The notes: a model not told the origin generated them from the sequence alone. Shown: positions 10,855 through 23,575, numbered from the stretch's first letter. The stretch: DNA of 64,000 bases from Perognathus longimembris pacificus (GCF_023159225.1 NC_063181.1:11181606-11245605), one strand, 5' to 3'. A program made the numbers and translations.

Positions 10855-10990
10855 CTGAGGCAAGGTAAAGATGAGCAAATTACTTAACTACCATGCCTTA
10901 TCTGTAGAATGGACACATATCTCCCAGACATCATTTTCATGAAGATTAATCAAATTTATATAGGCAATAGAGACCTCAAACACTGAAATT
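10855..10990 (+). repeat. MIR SINE relic
   Basis: GCAAATTACTTAACTACCATG, CTTATCTGTAGAATGGACAC and CATGAAGATTAATCAAATT match the order of the MIR 3' half. It is a second ancient copy a few hundred bases from the first. Confidence 0.55.
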
Positions 10991-11339
10991 TTAGTTATCA
11001 TTTCAACCAATCAGTTTAAAACTAATTATCCATTAAAATGGTTGTGATTTATTGAAATGAATTAACAGACTGAGCTGAAGCATTCTTCTGTTGGATGAAT
11101 GGTTACAAGTTATTATTAAATATATAAATATAAGTAATGCATTAAGTTTTTTTAAATCATGCTGTTGCACTACTGAGCTAAATAAATATTCACAGCAGTA
11201 ATGAATGATAGGCAGGAGTTTATTTCATTTTCACTGGAAGCCTCTTAAGTGTCTTCCAGTCATCCATTTTTCCATTTGTTTGTTCTGTTAATTGCCAATC
11301 TATTTATATTTGACTTGCAAATCTCTGTTTTCCCACACT
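10991..11339. other. Unique DNA, nothing recognised
   Basis: AT-rich sequence without an open frame, tandem repeat or recognisable mobile element. Confidence 0.55.
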
Positions 11340-11475
11340 AAGATCATTTCCTCCTACAAATATTTACGAAGAACCTACTGTATGTCTGACACAAATATTA
11401 ATGCCATACACCCTGCTCTGGAAGAGCTCAGAGTCTAGAGGGATAGGCCAAGAAGTGAGGGAATAAAGTAGACAA
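11340..11475 (+). repeat. Ancient L2/MIR-type repeat relic
   Basis: ACAAATATTTACGAAGAACC, TACTGTATGTCTGACACAAA and GGAAGAGCTCAGAGTCTAGAG match the widely spread mammalian pattern of a feeding, tick-like order (body, then a stem near the 3' end) seen in L2-type repeats. The family name is uncertain; ancient interspersed origin is likely. Confidence 0.45.
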
Positions 11476-11879
11476 CGAAGTTCAATCACAGCAAAGGCTT
11501 TGCTTCAGGACTTTGAGAGTGGACAGACGCCTCTTAGAAGAGTCTACATCCTCAATGTCCAATGCACAAACAAATCAACACATTCAGTGAGCTATTACAG
11601 TCGTGTGGAAATGTATTTCCTTGGTGCTGGAGTAAAAACAAACTCAGTTCTTACTAAAGACACACACCTAGAAGGCATTTTCCCACTCATTAGAAAATAG
11701 AGAATGCAAATGTGAATGAAAAAAACTCTACTTAGTCTCCCAGAGAAAGAAAAGGTAAATGATGAACACCAACAGACGTTGTGCATCAGAAACAACAGAG
11801 AATTCCATTACCATATTTTAATTTAAAACTAGCATTCCCACAAAGGAAAAAAAAAACTTTAAAAAGAAAGAATGCTTTT
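11476..11879. other. Unique DNA, short chance frames only
   Basis: Opposed frames of about 66 codons (11500-11700 plus, 11595-11795 minus) show no motifs. I see no gene or repeat. Confidence 0.5.
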
Positions 11880-12560
11880 TTGTGTGTCTTAAAATACCAT
11901 GACAAAGAAGCGTATGAGTATAATACATCTTGATCAATATTCCCCCTTTCAACGTTCTCAGCCATCCCTTCCCGATCCACCTCTTCCATCTCTTTTCTTA
12001 ATTTTGAAAGATAGATATGGAATTCTTATCTGCATTTCCACCTTCTCTCCATTCATCTATCCCTGGACCCTATCTCATCTCTTTCAAGTACCCACTTCCT
12101 GCTGTTTTATTTTGCTGAACTTTGCTTTTGCCTTCCTAAGGAATTACTGTATTTGATGCTTTAAATCTACTGTTTTTCAGTGAATACATTTGTATACACT
12201 TGCATACCACCATATTTACTTGAGTTTGTAAGTTAAATCTAGCTTCCCCAATAAAGAAAACATGCACCTTCGTCTCTCTGGGCCTGGCTTACTTCATTTA
12301 ACATATTTTTTCCCCAAGTCTTTCCACTTCTTTACAAATGGTACAATATCATTCTTTCTAAAGGATGAGTAAAATTCTATTGTGTATATGTACCATATTC
12401 TCATGATACATTAGTCCATCACGGAGAGTCTGGGTTGACTATATAGTGAATATACATATATTCTGCAATGGTTGAACAAGTTTACATTTCTACCACAGTG
12501 TATTAAGGTTCCCTTTCATACATCTAAAAACAACACCTTGCTTTCTCTGTCAGCAAACAT
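11880..12560 (-). mobile_element. Old L1 3' end with ORF2 C-terminal relic
   Basis: The plus strand contains antisense L1 landmarks in order: GAGTATAATACATCTTGATC, then CTGGGCCTGGCTTACTTCATT, then ATTCTATTGTGTATATGTACC, and a final block ending TTAAGGTTCCCTTTCATAC. The same order appears in the younger copies at 23.1 and 60.8 kb. The stretch around ATTCTATTGTGTATATG antisense-encodes the conserved YTMEFY-like end of ORF2p. It is heavily diverged with no open frame. Confidence 0.75.
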
Positions 12561-12589
12561 TCCCCTATGTATCATTACTAAGGCCACAT

Positions 12590-12700
12590 TGCATAGTAGA
12601 CAAAGACATAGGTGTTAGAATTAGATAATTTGATTTCACTTCTCAGCTCCACCATAAACCAGCTATGCTGACCTGGGGCAAGAACTGTATCTGCATTTTC
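12590..12700 (+). repeat. MIR SINE relic
   Basis: TTTGATTTCACTTCTCAGCTC, CACCATAAACCAGCTATG and CTGACCTGGGGCAAG follow the core-SINE order of MIR. It is ancient. Confidence 0.6.
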
Positions 12701-13299
12701 TTTTTCATCCCTGTTGCTCCAGTTTCTCGGATGGTGATGATTTCCTAGTGTTAGCTGGTTATAAAACTAGATGGAACAATAAGCTACCATATTGAAGGAA
12801 TTTAGCAAGAAGCTTTTCAATATGTACTTTCCACCTATCACTTCATTGTGTGACAAATTCAATTTTCTATTTCTACTATCTTTTGGACTACATATACACT
12901 ATAGGGCATTTTTTTAATTGAACAGAGTATTTTCTACATTCCTACCACAACATAATAAGCATATCAAACACATTAAAAGTATAGCATGATCTATAAGTAC
13001 TTGAATGTGGAGTTTAAAAATGATTAAGACATATTCTCTGCCTTTTAACATTTAATCAGAAACGCTTATAAATATTGAATTAGCAAAAGAGGTTTTGGTT
13101 AATTCTTCCCAATGGAGAAGGGCAATCTAGAGAGAAATGCAGGACCTGGACAATTACTGAAGCATCTTGCATTGATTATTCTAGTGCTATCTATGATTTT
13201 GGGGGCACCAGAGATGAAGAGGCCACATGCTGATAAGAGCTCATACATTCTCTGCTTCCATAGTTAGGAACATAAAATATTATTTCAGTAGCTTCCATT
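12701..13299. other. Unique DNA, no gene seen
   Basis: No open frame of note and no clear repeat. Its right end provides the target site of the next L1. Confidence 0.55.
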
Positions 13300-13315
13300 A
13301 TCTCAGCTATTTTTT

Positions 13316-13749
13316 TAATTTTTTTTATTGTCAAAGTGATGTACAGAGAGGTTACAATTTCATACGTTAGGCCTTGGGTACATTTCTTGTACTGTTTGTT
13401 ACCTCATCCCTCATTCCCCCTTCCCCCACCCCCTTTCCATCTTCCCCCATGAGTTGTTCAGTTGTTTACACCAAACACTTTTGCAAGCATTGCTTTTGTA
13501 GTTGTTTGTCTTTTTATCCTGTGTCTCTCGATTTTGGTATTCCCTTTCAGTTTTCTAGTTCTAATACCAGTATACACGGTTTCCAATGTACTCAGATAAG
13601 ATACAGTGGTAGTATAGGTACAACCACAGAAGGGGATACAAGAGGATCATCAAAAACAGAAGCTACGGTTTCACATGGCATGTTGAAAATAATTACAACA
13701 GTGATATAACAGTTGTTTCCATAACATGGAGTTCATTTCACTTAGTATC
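13316..13749 (-). mobile_element. 5'-truncated L1 (3' UTR only) with perfect TSD
   Basis: A 434-bp antisense L1 3' UTR. The poly(A) side is at the left (T-rich, then TTGTCAAAGTGATGTACAG). A C-rich tract, the antisense of the L1 3' UTR polypurine tract, lies at about 13410-13450. It is flanked by an identical 15-bp duplication ATCTCAGCTATTTTT at 13300-13314 and 13750-13764, which fixes both ends. This is the hallmark of target-primed reverse transcription. Confidence 0.95.
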
Positions 13750-13764
13750 ATCTCAGCTATTTTT

Positions 13765-15002
13765 GTCCTCTGTACTGAGAGGAGAGTATGGTCGCTTGGA
13801 CCTGGGCCAGGGACCATCACTTACTTCTGGTGGATACAAATGGCTGAATTTGGAGATATGATACTTGTTCTCAAAGTGAGACTAATAGAAATTTATGAAA
13901 ACTGAAAATTTCTTCTTGATAATGTTCAATAGTTAAGCTAATTTTGGAAAATGTTCAATCATGGATTGTGAAACTCATTAACAGACCACGTTTATGTGTG
14001 CATTGAAAGATACTATTCGAAGAACTAAGAGGTCTCTTCAAGATAATGACTTCAATAAGAACCTGAAAAAGAGACTTCAATAAGAAATGGAAATTAATTA
14101 ATATTAATTAATCAGTATAGAACTCACTACTGATGTTCTCACTGTAGAACTCACTAAAATAGAGAAAAATAATGCTTAGCCTAGTTTAAGATTTGCATTC
14201 TGTTAAAAAAAATAGTAACTTTTGTTGTAGTATTCAGAATCTTTCTGGATAGAGTGAGTATCTATTAGGTGTTTGTTTTTCCTTAGAAATGAATTCATGT
14301 TTTCTGTAGAAATTAAGGCCTGACTAACAAGTTGATAGTGAATTAATTTGTTTATTCATTTTGCCAAATATTCCTACCATATCTCAGTCATTGCTTTAAA
14401 AGTTTAGGAAATAATAATAAAATTTAATAGATATACAAATTTAACCAAATATACAAAAATCATTTTCTTATGGCATTTATATAGTAGTAGGAGAGACAGG
14501 TAATGAACAATTTTTTTAAAAAAATCAATGATGTTTGCTAGGTAGTAGGAAATGATAAAAGTGAAATCACATACAGAAGATCTGAAAATAATTTAGGAGC
14601 ACATTAGGGGTGTAATTTGAGATAATTTTAGACAACTTGGATAGTTCTCAGTGAGAAACTCACTTTACTAAAATGTGAAGAAAATTAAAGAATGAGCTGC
14701 ATGGGTGCCTGAGACAGCCTCTTCAGCAGAAGAGAGGGAGAAAGGGCAAGTCAGTGAGGCTACACACATTGAAACTGGGGAAGTAGTCAAAGCAAAACAC
14801 AGAAAGTCACATCACTGATTTGTTTGTGGACCTTAGCATTTTCTCCATAATAATGAAACTACTGGTTTGAACAAGAGTCTCAAAATAAAATAAAGGACTG
14901 GTTGAATGGTGAAGACCTTCCTTTCTCTCCTAAGTGTCATCTCCACATACCAGGTTGATATCTTTAATAAAGCTAACAGATCATCAAAAGTTGCCCTCAG
15001 TT
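13765..15002. other. Unique AT-rich DNA, no gene seen
   Basis: A 60-codon minus frame (14833-15015) lacks recognisable features. TTAATTAATATTAATTAATC near 14093-14113 is a short palindromic AT block. Nothing else is recognised. Confidence 0.55.
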
Positions 15003-15066
15003 CACTGCAGCTCAAGAGTAGAACACTGATCTAGCATGTCCCAATGCCCTGGCTTCAACCCTTCAT
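15003..15066 (+). repeat. Degenerate ID-like SINE
   Basis: GCAGCTCAAGAGTAGAACAC, then GATCTAGCATGTCCCAATG and CCCTGGCTTCAACCCTTC, follow the ID consensus order (A-box region, anticodon arm, B-box region) with many changes. It is monomeric and old. Confidence 0.5.
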
Positions 15067-15839
15067 TCAATTCATAAAACATGAAACCATTTTATTAGAT
15101 GAATAATATTCTAAACATCTATTATGAACTTGTGACTGAATATTCATTTTTAGCTTCTCTCTAGTCAACTTGTATTTTTGTATTTATGGGTCATGATTAT
15201 CACCCATAACTAACTCTCTGACAATGCATTCCTCCCTCTCTTGAAATAAGCTATGGGTTGATAGTAGCAGATATTTGTTGAATGAAAATACTAAGTTTTT
15301 TAATGTGGGGGACAGGTCAGCTATCTTATTTTAGGTCTAAGTTGGTAGGATGAAAGGCAACATGGGGTTTGGGACAAAGGGCTGGGAACCACTGTAGTGG
15401 CAAGAGTGTAAGGATCCCATATAGAAAAACATATGGAAGAAATGTATGATGCAGAGTTCTGGAGAGAAAAGATGGAGGTCGCACAGACCATAGCTTATTT
15501 CTGTAGAAGGAGAGTTCTTTTCAATGGAGTGAGTGATCTACTTGTTAGAATTAACTAAACTACTTCAGGCAGCTACCTTTGTAACTTTTAAATCAAGGAC
15601 CATGTTTAAAGTTACTAATAATTCTCTCTCAGAGCATCTCATAATATAGTATGTGTTTGTTAATCATAATATCATGGCTGCTCCTTATTTTCAAGTTCTT
15701 TGTAGAAATCCATAGATATACAAGATACAGAACTCTTCCTCAAAAAAACAATATCCTTCAAGTTCTCATGGGATTAGAAAGGCATGATGATGTCTTAAAC
15801 TCACAAAGGGTTCTTTCAAAGCCCTCCTATGGTGCTTGT
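15067..15839. other. Unique DNA, no gene seen
   Basis: The only frame of note begins at 15651 and runs into the pyrimidine tract, so its length comes from the repeat. No mobile element is recognised. Confidence 0.55.
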
Positions 15840-15956
15840 TCTCTCTCACACACACACTCTCTCTTTCTCTCGCTCTTCCTCTCTCTTTCTTTCTCTCTCT
15901 CGCTCTCTCTCTGGCTTTTCCTCTTCCTCTCTCTTTCTTCCTCTCTGTCTGCTGTC

Positions 15957-16019
<63 letters not shown>

Positions 16020-16057
16020 TCCCATCTCTCTCTTCTCTCCTCCTTTCTCCTCTCATC
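15840..16057 (+). repeat. Long polypyrimidine tract with (TGTC)n and (TC)n
   Basis: About 218 bases are nearly all C and T on the plus strand. Within it (TGTC)n lies at about 15957-15990 and pure (TC)n at about 15990-16015. CA units open the tract. Homopurine-homopyrimidine DNA of this length can adopt triplex (H-DNA) structures. Open frames across it on both strands are Ser/Leu- or Arg/Glu-rich repeat translations, not genes. Confidence 0.95.
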
Positions 16058-19000
16058 TGACTTGGGACCCATCATCTGACATATTAACAGGATTCTTAAA
16101 TTAATCTTAATACTTATAGTTTAGCACACACACCCCCTTGGTTATCAGAGATTCTGTGATCTTTCAACTGTGGTTAAGGGCCAAGATTTTACTCTGATTG
16201 TCCAAAGTCCACCCCTCCACTCATGGCTGCCATTCCTGAAGTACAGTTGCCCCCTAAACTCTGTAATCCCAGCTCATTGCTGCCACCTTCTGGGTGTTGA
16301 GGGTGATTTCTGACTCCCCCACTACATTATCCCTCATGGGCTTCAACTTTAAACCTGTTTATAGAGGTGTATAATTTGAAGCAGACCTTGAATATTTAAT
16401 GGAGTGTATGCCTCTGATATCCTTGGCATCTTACGGAACTCTTCTAAGCTTCATCATGCTTTAGTCATAATAATGCAGCTCTGTTCTTTGCCTCATCCTT
16501 ATGGACAACTCCTCTGATGTAAATACTTGTACCTTAATTTCTAAATTAATGTGCCTATTGTTCTGCCTTGAATTTAAATTCTGTACTGAAAACTTATCAT
16601 CTGAATACCACCTACTTGTCAGTGGGCGGCAGAAACATGCCGCTTTGATATGGACAAGTATTTAATCGAGTAGGGATAACAGTGATGTACCTCAGACTGG
16701 TTCACACGTCCAGGACCAATGGCAGATGTGACGTAGGTGGATGGCTCATGGAGCTAATCTAAGCTCCACCCTGAGCCTCCCACTCATCTATAGATGCAGC
16801 AGAATTCTACCGGTGAGCAGCGGCAGTGCTCATAACCAAGGAATGGTGAATATGAAACCCTAAGACAGAAAAGCACCCATAATGGCAGAAAGTTTATCAG
16901 GATTTTCCTTCAAGAGTTAAACAGTGGATCTAAGCCAAGAAGAACATTTTTTTCTGTTCTGAAAACTGTATCTATCTCTTATAAAGTGATTTGTTTAGTG
17001 TTGACTATTGAAGAATATTGTCTTACTTTCTTCAGTAGATCTGTAGATCCCTTTGTACTTTTTCTGTAAATGTACAGCCTAAATTCTCTCACCGTAGGAT
17101 GAGATCAGGTCAGGCTCATTTTTTATCTTCTAGCAAGAGGTCAGATCTTACCCAATTCCAGTTATTAAGGCTAGGTCATTCCTGCTTTGCCTTACAGGAC
17201 AAGAACAAGTATATTAATTAATGTCTGTAAACTCATATACCTGCAGGGACCTCCCTGCTAGGCTTAGTCATGGAAATGATTTCTAATACATATTTTTAAA
17301 GAAAAAACAAACTACATGTGTGAAAATGGTAACTGGCATTATCCCCCAGGATTGAAGGTACAATATAAATTACAGCAACTGTCACCAAGTTAAAAAATAA
17401 AGTCACTGGATTTACCTGGTTGATTAATTCAGATTTTTCTATTGAAAATTGTACATCCTTTATACTGGAGTTGATTGGTTATTTTCACAAAAATCAATGT
17501 TTAATTCTTTATGTGGATTTTCTTTACTATTAAGGGATGCCAAGTGACTGTAATCAATTTTTAAATCCATGGAAGAGTCGGAACCCCGAACAGCTGAACA
17601 ATTGGTACTCTTGAAACAAAGGTTGTCATATTTCTTGGACATCATTTTAGGATTGTTTTCATTCGGGGTTCACTCTGTGATTCTTCCTAAATTCCTCTAA
17701 ATCCTAAGTGCATTTATTTGAAGGTTTGTTGTGGTAAAAGATGTCTTAAGTTGCCACCAATTTAGAATGGGCTGCCAGCCGGAGGAAGGTTAAAAAGATC
17801 TCAGTCCAAGTTAGCGCTACAGAAATCTGTGCTGGGAATGTGGGTCAAAAGCTTTCTAGCTGCAGACACCATAATTTATACTGAAATGTCTGCTGGGTAT
17901 GCCTTCTTCCCTTCATAAAGACAGAAATCATAATGAGCTGTAAGGAGTGAATGATTCCTTCCTGTTTCCTTATTCTTCTCTTTCCTATAGAGGTTATCAA
18001 ATACAAACAGCTAAAACCAATATCAAATGATTATAGACAATGGCCTTTCCCATAGCCTAGGTAAATAATGATGTCTACATAGATAATAATAATAATAATA
18101 ATGTGCACATATCAGATTTATGATCAAGATTATGGTTTGTGACACACATTCATTTCAAAATGCCAAACCAGGTTGGCTTCCTACATTTTATGCTTGACTG
18201 GAAATCATACATGCATGTCTCCTGAGTGCAGAATCAACTTGTCTTTTGTGGTGGCCAGTAATCTTTTATTGATCTTTTTAGTGAACAGCCTTCGATGATA
18301 GAGCTCTGAGACAAATAATAAATTTGCTTATTGCATCAAAAAGTTATTATGTTCCATAAGTTTAGCAATGTAACATACTATACAAACAAGTAAATCATCC
18401 CCATGATACACAAGGTCAAGCGCACAGCCACAGATAGGCTGAGGCTCATGCCACTTGGATACCGCTCCTAATAAATTCCTTTAGGCTGACCTGAAAGTCT
18501 CACATCTTCTACAAGCTGCAATGAAAGCAGCATTCTAACTGTTTTGCTTTCAAGTCAGTTGCTGGCTCAGATGCTTTGTGATTCTTGACAGCACCAGGTA
18601 CCCAGCAGAATGCAGGCCAGCTCTCTGTAGCTTGTGCTAGGACAGAGGCTTGCACATTTTTTTCTGCTTCAACAACTCTACCATTTCTGATTTCAGAGTT
18701 GATGAGTCCTGTCAATCACCCTGTCTTGCTGTTGCTCTAGTCTGTCTTTCTGTACCCCTGACCTGGGATGCTGTTACAGTTTTTGCCAGATAGATTCATG
18801 TGACCCTTACTTATTTCTTCAACCAGCTGTTCTTTCATAGTTTGTAGAGAATGCAAGCAACATGCTTGTGAATCTTTCTCTGCAACCCCAAGTGTCTTAG
18901 GTCTTCATGCACCTCATTGGCTTTAGCCTGTGGCTCCTCTGCTGTCTGATTTTCTGTTCCAAAATTTCCTTTGGTTCATCACTGCCCTGGCATTAACTCA

Positions 19001-19981
19001 ACTATGAAACTAGCCTTTGATGAGGAAGAAAGGATCCTGGGAAAATACTGTCCCTATCTGAGATTTATAAAGGGTCTGGAGAAAGGAAGACAGGAACTAA
19101 GAGGTTGTGGGCTCTTCCTCTTATAGCATGGGTGTTCAGTACATGCCACTCTACAGCCAATCTGTGCCACTCTCAGGTTCATTCTCTACCTTTTCCTACT
19201 TCTCACTGGGCCTAGAACTCGATGAACCATAGAATCCAGGCTCTTCCCTTGCATTCAATCAAGGCACTTGCCAGAAGTCAGGACATAATAGGAGCAGCAC
19301 TATTTATTCCCACCTCAACACAGTGGATGGGTAGCCATTATACCACCTCCCAAAGCTAAAAGCCTCTTTAATACAGCCTCTTGCCTTTGAAAGTTTCTGG
19401 TGCTAATAATCTCCTACTGCTGTTAGACTCAGGGTGCCTCATCATTCCCTCATTGATTCCCTTGCTGGCAGATCTGAAAATAACCCATTTGTTAAGGAAG
19501 CTTTAATTGAGGCATTGGTTCTCATTGTGTACATCCTTCTAGCTCCAATATAGCCAAACACTAAGCATGCATTATTTCTTACCCTAGGATGTCAAAGTTC
19601 GGAGAGATTTAATGATTAGCCCAAGCCCACAGTGCCTAAAGAAAAGCTCCAGAATAAAAGAAGAGAAAGTTATTCCCATCACCTGCACTGTTTTCTTTAT
19701 GTCAGGTTGCCTTTCAAGCAATGTAAGTCCATTGATTGGTTTCATTCACAAATATGATTGACTGCAGATTCTCAGTTCCAAGGGAGAGAAAAGTGCCATT
19801 CAGGCAGGCCCAAGGAGCTGCAAGACAAGGTAAGAAAGGCGGTCATGCTTTATTCTCAGTCTCGCAAGCTCACCCTGTCCACCAGCTCAGCAGCAGTAGT
19901 GGCCTGTCCTGCAGGAGTGTATGCTTTATCCTTGCAGTAGACTCAAGCAATTTCTTTTTATTTGCTTGTTTGTTTTTGTGT
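16058..19981. other. Largest mostly unique block on the left, with (AAT)n
   Basis: Nearly 4 kb without a clear young repeat. An (ATA)n run lies at 18082-18103. The stretch 16600-16860 is a little richer in GC than its surroundings but has no open frame. At 18230-19020 the minus strand has short interrupted open patches and a downstream AATAAA near 18266-18271. This might be a decayed processed pseudogene, but I cannot name a parent gene and see no poly(A) tail. No exon or RNA gene can be supported. Confidence 0.5.
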
Positions 19982-20184
19982 TGTTTTTTTTTGCCAGTCT
20001 TGGGGCTTGGGTTCAGAGCCTGAGCACTGTCCCTGGCTTACTTTTGCTCAAGACTAGCATTCTACCACGTGAGCCACAGCGCCACTTCCGGCTTTTTCTG
20101 TGTATGTGGTGCTGAGGAATTGAACCCAGGGCTTCATGCATGCAAGGCAAACACTCTACCACTAAGCCACAGCCAGACTCCCCA
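19982..20184 (-). mobile_element. IDL-Geo dimeric SINE
   Basis: An antisense copy with its tail as T9 at the left. The minus strand carries GTGGCTTAGTGGTAGAGTG and CCCTGGGTTCAATTCC in the ID-like half, then GGCGCTGTGGCTCACGTGG in the Geo half. The A and B boxes are still recognisable. The target-site duplication is not clear. Confidence 0.9.
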
Positions 20185-20654
20185 AAGTGATTTCTGACTG
20201 AATCTGGCATGTGAATACACAACCAAGGCAATGAAATCCTCAGTATACCAATGTTCTTGCTTTCCCTAACTCTTGTGCTCAATTTAACTTGAAACTTAAA
20301 AAAATTATTTGACAAATTGGCCAGTGTGGCAAATATTACTTTGTATAACACAAATATCGTGTTTTCTTAATATACTTGGCGGGAAATCAACTCTCATTTT
20401 GGCAGAAATATGAATATCTCTATCTATCATCTATTTGTATGGTATATCTGTATATATAATACATATACTGACACATATATGCACATTACACATACATACA
20501 TACATATATATCCACAGACACATATATATCCAAATTCCTATGGAAAAAATCTAGCCAAAATGATACCAGTAATAATTACCTCTATACTAGATAATTCCCC
20601 CCCCAAAACAAAACAGGGTGAGATATCTATTTTCTTTCCTTTTTATAGTTGATT
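20185..20654. other. Unique DNA with a low-complexity TA/CA patch
   Basis: Around 20410-20530 the sequence is a mix of TATC, CATA and TATA units that read as a spurious 80-codon frame. No gene seen. Confidence 0.6.
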
Positions 20655-20765
20655 TATGATTATTATTATTATTATTACTAACTAGTTATACAAAGGGGTT
20701 TCAATTCCATAAGTGAGGATATGAGTTCAGTGCATCAATCACATGAATCAATTTTTAGTGTATTT
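20655..20765 (-). mobile_element. Probable old L1 3' tail with (ATT)n
   Basis: (ATT)n at 20655-20684 is followed by ACTAGTTATACAAAGGGGTTT and CAATTCCATAAGTGAGG. This parallels the antisense L1 tail pattern TGTACAGAGGGGTTACAGTTT seen elsewhere here. No duplication is evident, so the call is tentative. Confidence 0.4.
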
Positions 20766-22149
20766 CAATAAATATATTTTAATATCTTAAAAATCAAAAT
20801 GTACGTTTAAATATTATGTCTCTATAGGTTCTTATTTTTGTAAACTTAAGTGATCAATAATAACAACACTATAGGCATTTTCTGAAATAAAATGATCAAA
20901 AGACATGGCAAAGACAAGGAACACAAAGAGGCCACTCCAAGAACCATTAGTATATTATAAAGTACCTATGCTAGAAGCAGCAAAACCCCAAACCCAGAAG
21001 CCGCCTGACCCTATAAACACTGGCTGGAGTGAGTCATAGACAGCTCTGTCCTGAAGCTCAGCCTCTCCTGACGGGTACACATTAGCCTGCCTTCCAACAG
21101 CTGGACTCCACGGTGGAGCTCAGCCAGACGGAGATCTCTATCGGGTCAATGTGACAGGAAGCCAAATGCACTCATTTCAAAAAGAACCATGCAGTTCCCT
21201 CTCCTCCAGCTTTCAGTACTCCTCATAAAATTAAAAACCAGGCTATTTCTTCCAAACAAATACCTCCAAGCCTGTACCTCCAAATCACTTTGTGAAGCGG
21301 CAGCTGTCATTGCTGCTGTCTTGTCCAAATACAGGATGACCTGCGTGAGTCTTTGCTTGAACAAACTCTCATAGGCCCTATCTGTGCTCTTCTTTGTAAA
21401 ACCTACTTCCACAAAAAGATGCCCACTTTTCCCATCCGATTGATTGCCCTTGATTGCTAAGCAGGCTCCTTAGGTATTCGTTACACTCTAGCAGGCCTTA
21501 AGAACCCATGTCCGATCACTTGGGCCTGTCTTCAGCAAGAATTCCTGTTTGGTCATCTAGAAACCTCTTTATTCCAGAAGTTTCTTCTTAGTAATTATCT
21601 GTCCATTGTCCCCCTGTTTCTTGGCAATAACTTCTCAACCTGCCCATGCTCAACCAGAGTTGAGCCCTAACCTCTCACCAGCACTGCAAAAATCCAATTA
21701 CAGTGGTTGCTACACCTACCACTTTTTCTGAAAAGAATCTTCTTTGCTATGCTTTAATAAGTATGAATAATTTTGTCTTTGACAGATCATTCGCTCTTCT
21801 TTACTCCTGCGAAGCAGTAAAAGCAAACACACATGGGATTGAAGTAACAGCTTTCCAATCTTGAAAATAAAAAGCCTATTCAGATACTCTATGCAAATAC
21901 AATGCCTTGTGTTTGTACTTGAACAAAAGAAGCTCTTTTGAAATTTGGTGATACTTTTCTGCTTTAAAAGGTGAACATCTTAGGATATTTTCAATAAAAT
22001 TGTTAATATTTGACTTGCTCAAGAGCATCTATCCTGTCCCTTTCTTTTAGGTGCTAAAATCTTTGCTCAGCTGAAACCTTAACCAAAACCATAAACAAAT
22101 AAACATACAACTGCCTATTTTCAGTGATGTGGGGAGCTAGTCATGCTAT
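20766..22149. other. Unique DNA, no gene seen
   Basis: Opposed frames of 61 and 88 codons at 21146-21412 have no recognisable domains. The patch 20990-21140 is slightly GC-richer. I see no repeat or RNA gene. Confidence 0.5.
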
Positions 22150-22225
22150 CAAAACACACCATCACCCTTACCCTCTCCACCATCACCTTCACCACCTCCA
22201 CCATCACCTTTACCATCCCCACCAT
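22150..22225 (+). repeat. Short CCACCATCACC-type minisatellite
   Basis: Imperfect repeats of CACCATCACCTT and CCACCTCCACCATCACC occupy about 75 bases. Translated they give a His-rich chance frame. Copy number is likely to vary between individuals. Confidence 0.75.
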
Positions 22226-22503
22226 GAGCTGGGCAGGGCCTCTCAAAATAAAAAGAAATTCAAGCAAAACCCTAAAGATTTAAAAAAGTTCTGGAGCATT
22301 CACTGAGATAGACCAAGCTCCTGATACGATGATCTCACAGGTGAGGATATGAAATCTGCAGAGTAACTATGGATCTAAAGCCATGCTGTTTTATGTCTTA
22401 TGGCATATGTTTGGACTGGAAACCCAATTTTTATCCTTACTTCAGTCCTTTTCGCTTTTGTTTGCATTCTTTATTATTTATTACCGTCTTTATTCTTTAC
22501 ATT
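22226..22503. other. Unique DNA up to the L1 target site
   Basis: No features seen beyond the left half of the L1 target-site duplication at its right end. Confidence 0.5.
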
Positions 22504-22949
22504 CCTATTTACTTAAAAAATTTTTTTTATTGTCAAACTGATGTACAGAGAAAGTTACAGTTTTGTACATTAGGCATTGGATACATTTCTTGTACTGTTT
22601 GTTACCTCCTCCCTCATTCCCCCCTCTCCCTTCCCCCTTTTCCTTTCCCCCCCATGAGTTGTTCAGTTCATTTATACCAAACAGTTTTGCAAGTATTGCT
22701 TTTGTAGTCGTTTGTCTTTTTTACCCGGTGTCTCTCGAGTTTGGTATTCCCTTTCAGTTTCCTAGTTCTCATACCAGAATATACAGTTTCCAATGTATTC
22801 AGTTAAGATACAGAGATAGTGCAGGTACAACCACAGGAAGGGAATACAAGAAGATCATCAATAATAGAAGCTACAGGTACACATAGCATGTTGAAAGTAG
22901 TTACAACAGTGATATAACAATTGTTTCCATAACATGGAGTTCATTTCAC

Positions 22950-23575
22950 TTAGCATCATCTTATGTGTTCATAAGGGTATAGCTATTGGGCTCTTGTGAT
23001 TCTCTACTGTGACTTGCCTAAACCTGTGCTAATTATTCCCTATGAGGGAGACCATAGAGTCCATGTTCCTTGGATCTGGCTCACTTCACTTAGAATAATT
23101 TTTTCCTAGTCCTTCCATTTCCTTACGAATGGGGCAATGTCATTCTTTCTGATAGACGCATAAAATTCCATTGTGTATATGTACCACATTTTCCTGATCT
23201 ATTTGTCTACTGAGGGGCATCTGGGTTGGTGCCATATTCTAGCTATGATGAATTGTGCTGCAATGAACATTGTTGTGCTGGTGGCTTTCTTGTGTTCTTG
23301 TTTGTGGTCTTTTGGGTAGATACCCAAAAGTGGGGCTGCTGGGTCATAGGGGCGCTCTATGTTTAGCCTTCTGAGAAATCCAAACCATGTGCCAGAGTGG
23401 CTGAACCAGTTTACATTCCCACCAACAATGAAGTAGGGTTCCCTTTGAGCCACATCCCCTCCAACATTTGTTATTGTTAGTTTTCTTGATATAGGACATT
23501 CTTACTAGGGTGAGATGGAATCACAATGTTGTTTTAATTTGCATTTCTTTTATGGTCAGTGATGTAGAGCACTTT
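22950..23575 (-). pseudogene. L1 ORF2p C-terminal relic, 3' arm of inverted L1
   Basis: Antisense translation gives the ORF2p C-terminal region with [20 protein letters not shown] and a (F/S)TTMFIAAQF block (frame 23199-23453), broken by shifts. It encodes the region after the cysteine-rich motif. The 3' UTR continues to the left. The left boundary is approximate. Confidence 0.8.

Noticed and set aside
15651..16104. Open frames of 142, 91, 82 and 74 codons on both strands
   Set aside because: They are translations of the TC/TGTC repeat tract, with Ser/Leu or Arg/Glu periodicity and no start context or homology.
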